From: Rhizophagus sp. LPA8_4_AMF
Lineage: Eukaryota; Glomeromycota; Glomeromycetes; Glomerales; Glomeraceae
Assembly (NCBI GenBank): GCA_021464525.1
Contig: JADRCO010000026.1
Span: forward strand, 1 to 64,000
Direction of reading: 5' to 3'
DNA length: 64,000 nucleotides
Positions 51,712-61,087 of this stretch are shown here, one piece after another. Below the pieces are notes generated by a model, which was given only the letters and a program-made list of their open reading frames with translations, did not search any database and was not told the DNA's origin. Each line of letters begins with the position of its first letter. The first letter of the stretch is position 1. The translations under genes were made by a program, and so were the position numbers.

Positions 51712-53978
51712 ATGGAATTACTTAAACAGAAAATTAAAGAAAAGGGTGAACAAGTTCGAGCTTTGAAAGCACAAAAAGCTGATCAGAGTTTGGTGGATGC
51801 AGAAGTTGCTGCTATACAAGAACTTAAAAAACAGTTAAATATTATTACTGGAGAAGACAGCAAGAATAAAAATAAAATCTTATTAAAAGTACCAAAGGTA
51901 ATGTGAACATCAGAAAATTTTTCGGAATAATCATAGGGTTTTTCGTGTTAAAAAATTAAATTTTTGTTCTTTTGTATATTAATAGGGAACACGGGACTAC
52001 AATGAAATTGAAATGGCTATACGTGAAAAAGTCTTTTCAACCATCATATCCGTCTTTAAGAGACACGGTGCCGTTACTATAGATACTCCAGTATTTGAAC
52101 TGAGAGAAATTCTCACTGGAAAATATGGCGAAGAGAGCAAATTGATTTATAATCTTGAAGATCAAGGCGGTGAGTTATGTTCATTGCGATATGATTTAAC
52201 GGTAAGTTCAAAAATTTTCAGTACTCATTGTTGAATATTTATTAACGTATATCAGATGTTATTTATAGGTGCCATTTGCAAGATTTTTGGCTATGAATGG
52301 AACACAAAGTATCAAGCGATATCAAATTGCAAAAGTTTACCGGAGGGATCAACCAGCCATGACTAAAGGGCGGATGCGAGAATTTTATCAATGCGTATGT
52401 ATCATTTTTAGTTATTTAAGTTTCTGAAATTTCCCAACTAAAATGCATTCATAATTTAGGATTTTGATATTGCTGGAAATTATGACCCTATGATACCTGA
52501 TTCCGAGGTTATCAAAATTATGATTGAATGTTTGACAGAACTTGATATTGGAAAATTTACTATAAAGGTAAATTATACAATTATTCCATTTATTCAAACG
52601 AAACACAAAAATACACTTATCCTGAAAGCATTATTTTTATTTTATAGGTTAATCACCGCAAAATTTTGGACGGAATCTTTGAGATTTGCGGTGTTCCAGA
52701 GGAAAAAATCAGGCCTATATCTTCGGCTGTAGACAAATTAGACAAGGTGAATGTTATTTGTTTGATACTTCTGCAAAAAAATTTCACACGATATCTTGTA
52801 AAATAAACTTAACTCGTACATTATTAGTCACCTTGGAAAGATATCAGAGATGAAATGACAAATGAAAAAGGTTTGGATCCTATTGTTGCTGATCGTATAG
52901 GGGAATATGTTAAATTAAAAGGTAAAAAAATTATTAACTTGTCTATTATTCGAATTTAGGCATTAATGTGATTTTTTTTTATAGGTGGTAAAGATCTATT
53001 GGAAAAGTTATTCCAAGACCAGAAATTATGTGCTAATAAAAATGCTAAAGGTGGATTAGAAGATTTGATTCTTCTTTTTAAATATTTAGAAGTTCTCGGA
53101 GTTTTAGATATGGTATCTTATTATCTAATTTTTATAGCGAATCTTTTTTTAATTAATCCAAATGGTTTATTAATTTATTTATTTACTCTAAGATTTCATT
53201 TGATCTTAGTCTTGCAAGAGGCCTAGATTATTATACTGGAATTATTTATGAAGCTATCACTGAGCACTCTGGTCCTCCAAGTGAGAATTAAATTTTTTTT
53301 TTTTGTCTTTGAACTTTTTCCTATTGTATAATTAATATTACATTAATCGCATAGCGCTTGAAGATGGTACAAAAGTTGAGAGAAAATTAAAAAAAGATTC
53401 GGATGAGCTTGATGAAACAACTATTGGTGTAGGATCAATCGCAGCAGGAGGTCGTTATGATAAACTTGTTGGCACGCTTGTCGGTAGAACAAACAGCGAT
53501 ATACCATGTGTTGGAGTATCTATCGGCGTGGAGCGAGTATTTTCTATTTTGCTGCAAAAATATAAACCTGAACAAGTTAAAGCAAATGAAGTAGAAGTCT
53601 ATGTTATAGCAGTGGGTGATGGGTTGTTGGAAGATCGCATGAAAGTATGTGCAGAGTTATGGAATGCCGGTATTAAGGTTTGTTCAGTAATGACTATTAA
53701 TTTGGCCCCGAGAAACAGGAGTGCGTTTAATCAACTTTAATTTCTTTTTATCATAGGCTGAATTTTTGTACAAGGCTAAACCAAAATTGCAATCTCAATT
53801 TTCGATGTGTGACCGATATCAAATTCCATTCGCTGTTATTATTGGAAAGGATGAATTAGATATTGGCCAAGTTAGAATTAAAGATATGAGATCCAAAGAG
53901 CAGGGCGTAGGCGGAGGCTCTTCTGTGAAAAGAAGTGATATGATAGCGGAATTAAAATTGAGATTAGGAAAAGTATAA
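51712..53978 (+). CDS. HARS: Histidyl-tRNA synthetase with WHEP domain
   Basis: Class II synthetase that charges tRNA-His. Ten exons: 51712-51897, 51986-52201, 52269-52394, 52460-52567, 52648-52746, 52828-52921, 52985-53112, 53193-53280, 53355-53677, 53757-53978; 529 residues. Residues 1-45 form a WHEP helical hairpin ([19 protein letters not shown]) as in animal HARS. Core motifs: KGTRDYNE (motif 1 region), [29 protein letters not shown] (motif 2 region), [13 protein letters not shown] and GGRYDKLVG (His-specific), and [11 protein letters not shown] (motif 3). The anticodon-binding domain follows at the C-terminus ([19 protein letters not shown]). No mitochondrial presequence is visible from this start; an alternative upstream start could exist, as in fungi that make both forms from one gene. 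Confidence 0.96.
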
Positions 53979-54441
53979 ATGTATCATGAAAAGGGTTCAT
54001 TATTAAAGTTGAATTTATTATTGTAATTATTTATTATACGTGGCTTTAAAATTATACATTGTTTTTTTTTTGTAAATCTAGAAATAATGAGTAATACAAA
54101 AAAAATTTATTTATAATATCAAAATAGTTCTTCATTTTATAATTTATAATGTTTTCAAAAGAGAAGTCTAATAATTAATAATAATTGATAAAATGTTCCA
54201 TGAAATATATAAAAAGAAATTTTTATAATATAAATTTAGGCCTAATGATTTTTTCCAAGATTTTCACTTTGATTCATCTGTATTTTTTCACTTAGAAGGT
54301 TGATTCAAAATAAATATTTGAAATACAATCATAAATATCTTTTAGATATAGTAAATACAGAATTTATAAATAAATCTGTAATAATAAATACAACCTCAAA
54401 AAAAAAATTACAAAAGGCAAATATTAAATTAATTAAATAAA
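53979..54441. other. Convergent 3' spacer
   Basis: 463 bp of AT-rich 3' flanks between HARS and the SEC9-type gene. Nothing else seen. Confidence 0.6.
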
Positions 54442-55548
54442 TTATCTAATTTTCTTTAATGAATGAGTTGTTTTGACAATAGAATTATCCACTTTTTCAG
54501 TTTTCGAAGAAACTCTATCCAAAGTATCATTTTGACTCCTTATTTCCTGACCAGTTGCGACAGCCTAAAAGAACAAGTTAACAATTAATTTAATGGCATG
54601 TATGTATATATAACAATCAAATGTTAACGATAGACATACCATGGCGTTTAATCTGGTTAACCCGGATGAAATTTGATCTAGATTATTATCCAATTGGTCC
54701 TCCATTTTATTATCTTCATCATCAGCTTCGAACTGAAATTTACTTCTATTTTCTTGTGAGGACTTTCCAGACTGATAACTAGATGGTTTCTGGCCTTGTT
54801 TCATTGCTGCGTTAATTCTTTGTTGTGATTCCCAATTACCGACTCTCATATTTTCACGACTAGCTCTTTGTTCTTCTTGCATAGCTTGAACACGTGCTAA
54901 TTCCTTAGCTTCGCGTTTCCCTTTGGTGAATGGATTACTTATGTCAAAACCAAACATAGAACCGTTGACCTAATTGGGATCAAATCAATTTTAAAACATT
55001 GTAATTTATACAAAATAATTTATTTCAGATCAAATACTGACCTTTTTAAGTTTAGAGGCTTGGTCGGATGCTCGCTCAGCATGTGCATCAGCGAGATCCA
55101 ATTGACGTTCAGTATAATTAATACGATCTGTGTATGAATTAAAGAAATTACTTGGTATTCGAAAATGTTAATATTAATAATATTCCTACTTACGAGTTTG
55201 TTCACCAAGTTTATTTAAAGTATTTTGTCCTGCTTGTTCAGCTTGATCAATCATCTGTAACGATTTCAAAGTCGAGTTTACAGATGCTTGTTTAACGCTA
55301 TGAATTTGAGATTTAATTTCTTCGACATCTTCCTCAGTTTCTTGTTGTTGACCGTACGGTTGTTGATAACCACCACCATAAGGTGGTGGTTGTTGGTAAC
55401 CACCATGAGGTGGTTGTTGTTGGTAACCACCATAAGGTGGTGGTTGTTGGTAACCACCATAAGGTGGTTGTTGGTTATTGGTAGCTCCACTAAAAAGCTC
55501 ATTCCTTGCAGAATTGTCGCTTTGACGGTAACGGCGATAATCGTCCAT
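54442..55548 (-). CDS. SEC9: SEC9/SNAP-25-type t-SNARE (Qbc)
   Basis: Plasma-membrane SNARE that gives two helices to the fusion complex with syntaxin and VAMP for exocytosis. Four exons on the minus strand: 55548-55194, 55127-55042, 54969-54640, 54564-54442; 297 residues. First SNARE helix: VEEIKSQIHSVKQASVNSTL ... MIDQAEQAGQNTLNKLGEQ; second: MEDQLDNNLDQISSGLTRLN ... AVATGQEIRSQNDTLDRVS. An NPF tripeptide (SNPFTKGKRE) lies in the linker, as in fungal Sec9. No transmembrane segment, as usual for the class. The N-terminal region has four Gln-Pro-Tyr-Gly repeats instead of the long extension of yeast Sec9. Divergent from the Siw14-type gene. Confidence 0.93.
55364..55480 (-). repeat. Coding minisatellite for PPYGGYQQ repeats
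   Basis: About four imperfect units of 27-33 nt (GGTGGTTACCAACAACCACC type) lie in tandem in the first exon of the SEC9-type gene and keep the frame. They encode Gly-Tyr-Gln-Gln-Pro-Pro blocks, a disordered sequence of the kind that can bind WW or similar domains. Confidence 0.85.
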
Positions 55549-56056
55549 AATTATAAAGTGTGGAAATTTTTAGAGAATGTTAGATACTCAGATATAATAT
55601 ACTAATAATACTATATATACGACTAAAATCTCTGCGCAGCAAAGCTGCAAGCGTCACCATAAATATATTTTGATCTCTAAATTTGGAAAGTCGTTTCTCT
55701 TATATAATAATGTCGACACTGCCACAAATGTATTTTTAGTTACTGTACATCGCACAAGCGTTATATACAAAAAATCAAAACTCCGATATACGTAGAACCA
55801 ATTGAAAATACAAAATTGTACTATAGTAAAATGGTTATTGGATAGGAATAGAGGTTTCGGTCGAAGACCGATATCCCTATCCAATAAGTGAGTTATAGTT
55901 CGGAATTAATGTTATTTTAATATTTTTTAAGAAAGTGGAAACATTAGCAAATATGAGTTTCACGTGTGTACCATTCACAGTTTGTGTCACTAAATCAGGG
56001 AATAAAATAAATTCCTACTATGCTTCAAAAAGTCGTCGTCTTTTAACTTTGTTAAT
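55549..56056. promoter_or_regulatory. Divergent promoter region, SEC9 and SIW14-type gene
   Basis: 508 bp between divergent start codons. It contains a strong inverted repeat (55835-55887), listed separately. No further gene is visible. Confidence 0.5.
55835..55887. repeat. Imperfect 53-bp inverted repeat
   Basis: The left arm begins TTATTGGATAGG and the right arm ends CCTATCCAATAA, its exact complement. The centre CGGTC-GAA-GACCG is also perfectly paired, with a few mismatches and an indel between. It could be a small fold-back element, a protein-binding palindrome, or a transcript hairpin in the leader of one of the flanking genes. A partly similar sequence (TTTCGGGACGAAGACTG) occurs at about 59662-59678. 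Confidence 0.7.
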
Positions 56057-56979
<923 letters not shown>

Positions 56980-57261
56980 CTTAAATAAGTAATACATTAG
57001 TTTTTTTAAAAAAAAAAAATCATTAAATGAGTTAAATTATTCAGGTACAAATTAATTCCTTAAGGATAAATTTGTTTCATTGTAATAAAGAAAAGAAACA
57101 TTTTAAATGTTTAATAAATAATATTGATGTTTAATGGGGATTCTTAATAATAAATTACAAAATTAACATTTGATAAACATTAATTTATTAGTCTATTAAT
57201 GAAATACTTTTATTATATAACCTTAAATAATTTTTTTTTGAGATATATCTTAATATACTGA

Positions 57262-58594
57262 TTAAAGTGCCCACCATTGTTCAGTGCATGAATACCATTC
57301 AGCATCTATATTTAAATAATAAGTAAAAATTAGTAAAAAAATAAATAAAATAAAAATAATTATAAATAAAAATTTCTTTACCAAAAGATTTATTAGGATC
57401 ACAATGACATTTTCCACTTTCATGAAATTCTTTATCAATGGGACAATGTTGATAAGGTGGATGAGAATATGCAATATCATTAAAGAAGTGAATTTTAGAT
57501 TTATTCGTAAATAATGCCAATCCAATTGAATGAACCGGAGCATCACCCCATCTCTCATAAAAAAATCCACCTTCTTTATCTAAATAATCAAAATATTTGA
57601 TATATGGTTCACTTCTCCAAAAGTTTAAATTTGCAATTTCAAAATTACTCCAAAAATGACATAAATTATAATATTCTCCATCTTTTGTAATCCATTTTAA
57701 AGCATTATCATCATTAATATAATGAGGATATTCTTTCATGAAATTTTTGGTAGTATTCCAAAGTGTTGGTATGGTATTTTCAAATTCATATAATGTTATC
57801 GTAAAACCATAATATAAATCATTCTTTTTCATGAATAAAAATGGGTCATAATCAATATCACACATAAATTCTACTGAAGGTTCTAACCTCCAATAATAAT
57901 CATAATCAAGTAAAGCAGGATGTCTAAAAAAGAATCCTGAATTAAATCTACACATATGTCTATATGATTCCGATCCACCATAAATTACTTGATCTTGTTC
58001 TGCTTTTTTTCGACTTTCTGCTGCTTTTGTTTGATTTATCCAATTTGGATAACTCCACATTTCTTTTGGTATCACAGCTACGATATTATGTACGAAAAAA
58101 AAGAGGAGGGGAAAAGTGAGATAAAAACGCAATATATAATTCATGTATGTATGTATTGTGAAAAAAAAAAAATAATAATAATAATTTTTACCATATTTTG
58201 TTTCAGATTGAGTGATTGAGCTTGTTTGATTTATAAATGCTTCAGAAAATTCTACATTATTTAAAAATACGTAAGGATAATTAAATTTTTTATTCCATCT
58301 TTCTTCAAATTGTCTCATAGAAGATTTTAATTGATATAATTCTTCATTTCTAACTAATACAACTATACATGCGTTTACTTTATTTGTTTTTATACGAGAA
58401 TTTTTTAATAAATCGATATCTTTATAAGGATCATTATAATTATATTTAAAAAATTTATCACGAATAGTTGATTTAAAACGAATATTATATAAAATTAATA
58501 AACTTGATAATATTGCTGATAATATTAAAAATCGAATTATTGATGAACGTGATAATGATATTCGATATTTATATAATTTGATATGAATATACAT
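57262..58594 (-). CDS. GT15 alpha-1,2-mannosyltransferase (KRE2/KTR/MNT1 family)
   Basis: Golgi type II membrane enzyme adding mannose to O- and N-linked glycans of wall proteins, using GDP-mannose and Mn2+. Three exons on the minus strand: 58594-58192, 58077-57382, 57305-57262; 380 residues. Short cytosolic tail, signal anchor at about 20-38 (IIRFLILSAILSSLLILYN), then the catalytic domain: NACIVVLVRNEELYQLKSSM, ERWNKKFNYPYVFLNN, SYRHMCRFNSGFFFRHPAL, the family signature YYWRLEPSVEFMCDIDYDPF with the putative catalytic Glu, CHFWSNFEIANLNFWRS, and GGFFYERWGDAPVHSI. The last exon adds only 14 residues and ends in CTEQWWAL. Confidence 0.95.
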
Positions 58595-60445
58595 TGTTTT
58601 TTTTTTATTAAGAGACTGAGGAAAAAAAAAAAAAAATTTTTTTTAGTCAGGGAGACGTAAAATAGATTTTTAAATGATAAAAATTCAATAAAATTAGTTT
58701 AAATTCAGTATTACCGAACATTCGGCGCATACTACTAAATGATTATTTATTTCCGTTGAGTAACAATCCCGTAGTTGAATAAAAAACATTTAATTAATAT
58801 CCATCTGCATAACTATCTGAGTTTGGAAATAAATACCGGCTGGATAAAGGTTTATGCGAAGTATTAATTAAAAAAAAAGTATTAATTCAAAAATCGAAAG
58901 AAAATCCGGTTACTTCTTAGCTTTGAGAAAATCACGTGTAATTTAAAACTATTTAAACTTTCCTTTTTTAAACTCATTCTATCTATTTTCAACTTATTTA
59001 TGATCTAATTCATAATCATGTCAATGTCAATTCAATCGATCGTGCAGTTTTTATTTGTTACGTAACTAAGATGTAACAGTCGCATTATGTAGATCAAAAT
59101 TTGTTAAAAAATTCCCAAGACAAAAAAAAAAAATAATTAAATAATTTATATCATAAAATTCTCTCTCCGTTATTTCAAGTATGGGCTTTGTGTAACAATA
59201 TTGTTCAATCTGAGATAGTCAAAATAGTTTATAATAATACATATACCCGACCGGGGATTATCGGTCCTTCGAGTGATATTTTTTACCAATATATACTTAT
59301 TGGGATAAAATTCGAAAATTATCGTCTAGTTAGAAGTGAATTTACTATAAAAGCATAATAAAAGAAAGTATATATTGAACGCCAGCCAAAAGTTAATTTA
59401 TCCCCTGATCGTCTACTGTTTACACAATTATGCGATCACATACCCCCGAACTCCGCATAAAATTGAGAGTTATACCACTGGGGGATGTGGGATAATAGCT
59501 TATTATTGATATCAAAAATGACAAACCTAACGATGATCAAGGATATAGGTATCATAAGACTTAAGATCACGTGATATAATGTATAAATTGACGATTGTGT
59601 AAATGTAAATATTTTTAAGCCTTCAATTCGGAATTCCCGATATAAGACATATTATATAAGGTTTCGGGACGAAGACTGTGCAAAATATATTTGATATGAG
59701 GAAACCTATAGCGACGCACAGTTGGTGTTACTTTATTGTTTGTTGTATACATTATTACAAATTACATACAAATGTTTGTCATTATTAATAATTTTTATCT
59801 TATGAAAATAAATCATTTTCATATTATTCAAAATTATACAAAATTAATCCATGATTAAATAATTCTGGTCAAAAAAATGTAGATAATTATTACTCTAAAA
59901 TTACACAAACCATCTCAACTATTTTATTGTTTCTAAATATGATAAGATTATGAAATATATTTTTGGTGAAAATCCTCTATCCACTTAAAAGCCATAAAAT
60001 ATATTGTTTTGATATTGTTTTACTTTTTATGGAATTATGAAAAAAAAAAAAACGCCACATTTATATAATTATGAGAAACAATAACAATTTGCTAACTTAT
60101 GTTTTTTTTTATTATTCTTCAAAGAAACCTTTCTAATAAAAAAAATAATAAAAAAAAAAAAAAAAAAATACTAAAGACTTAAAAAATTTAAAACATTCTT
60201 CTCCCTTTCCTCCTTAAAAAAATAAAATAAAATAAAATAAAACGAAATTTTCATTGAAAATTATTTTAAATCAATACTATAAATAAATTGTTTTATTTAC
60301 ATATTGTACGTAATGTAAATAAAAAAATAGATAATATATATATATATATTATATATATATGTATGTATAATGTATGTATAATATTTTTACCAATTGACTT
60401 TTTGCATATTCTATTTTTAAAACCTGATGTTCCGTTAATATGTAG

Positions 60446-60453
60446 TGACGTCA
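60446..60453. promoter_or_regulatory. CRE palindrome TGACGTCA
   Basis: Exact bZIP (CREB/ATF) palindrome about 640 bp before the eIF4G start codon and ten bases before the C12 tract. One exact 8-mer can be chance (about one expected per 64 kb at equal base use, fewer in AT-rich DNA). Confidence 0.35.
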
Positions 60454-60462
60454 ATCAAACGA

Positions 60463-60474
60463 CCCCCCCCCCCC
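60463..60474 (+). repeat. C12 homopolymer tract
   Basis: Twelve C in a row, followed by TTTCCC, in DNA where runs of even five G or C are rare. All other long homopolymers in the window are A or T. Confidence 0.85.
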
Positions 60475-61087
60475 TTTCCCAAATTTCCATTATCGGAGAC
60501 AATTGAAATAATGAAAAAATTTTATTGTGTAACAATCATGTGATGCAACAAAAATAAATTTTAAGGACAATAACCACATTATTTATGTTTAAGGTTCAAA
60601 AAAAAAAAAAAAAAATGTTCTGGGCATCATTGAAAAGCATGTTTCTTTTCTTGTATTTTCTTTTGTTTAAATCAAATGTCCAATCAGATCTCAAGTTAGA
60701 CGTCTCCACATCGGAATGTCTTTCATCAAAAATTAAATAAGAAACTATGGTTTTAAGAAACAATAGAAAAAAAAAATATGTATATATTTGAAACCGCAGT
60801 AATTATTTTAATTGATTAACAAATCATTTTCTATAGGTAGCTTGGTTTCTGATGACAAAAAAGGGGTTCTGTTTTAATATAAATCGGTTTTATCGCAAAA
60901 AAAAAAAAAATTTAACCAATCTTTCTATTTCGATTTTTTTTATCATCGATTTTTTTTTTTTTTTTCTCACTTTTCAAATACTTAATATTTCATTTTTTAA
61001 CAGCCGTGCACCGCTGAACGGTATACAGCTATTTAACTTTAATATTTGTAACGACGAATCTTGTCATGTTATAGTCGCCCAAAAAAA

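Larger units (their letters stand above)
58595..61087. promoter_or_regulatory. Long divergent spacer upstream of eIF4G
   Basis: 2.5 kb between the divergent KTR-type and eIF4G starts. The part 59220-59700 is less AT-rich and holds several short inverted repeats (GACCG...CGGTC at about 59250-59268; CACATACCCCC against GGGGGATGTG at about 59437-59491), perhaps a decayed inverted-repeat element. Further on are an AAAAT tandem run (about 60218-60241), a TA-rich microsatellite (about 60330-60362), a CRE site and a C12 tract. TTTTTAACAG at about 60994-61003 could be a leader-intron acceptor. No gene seen. Confidence 0.5.
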
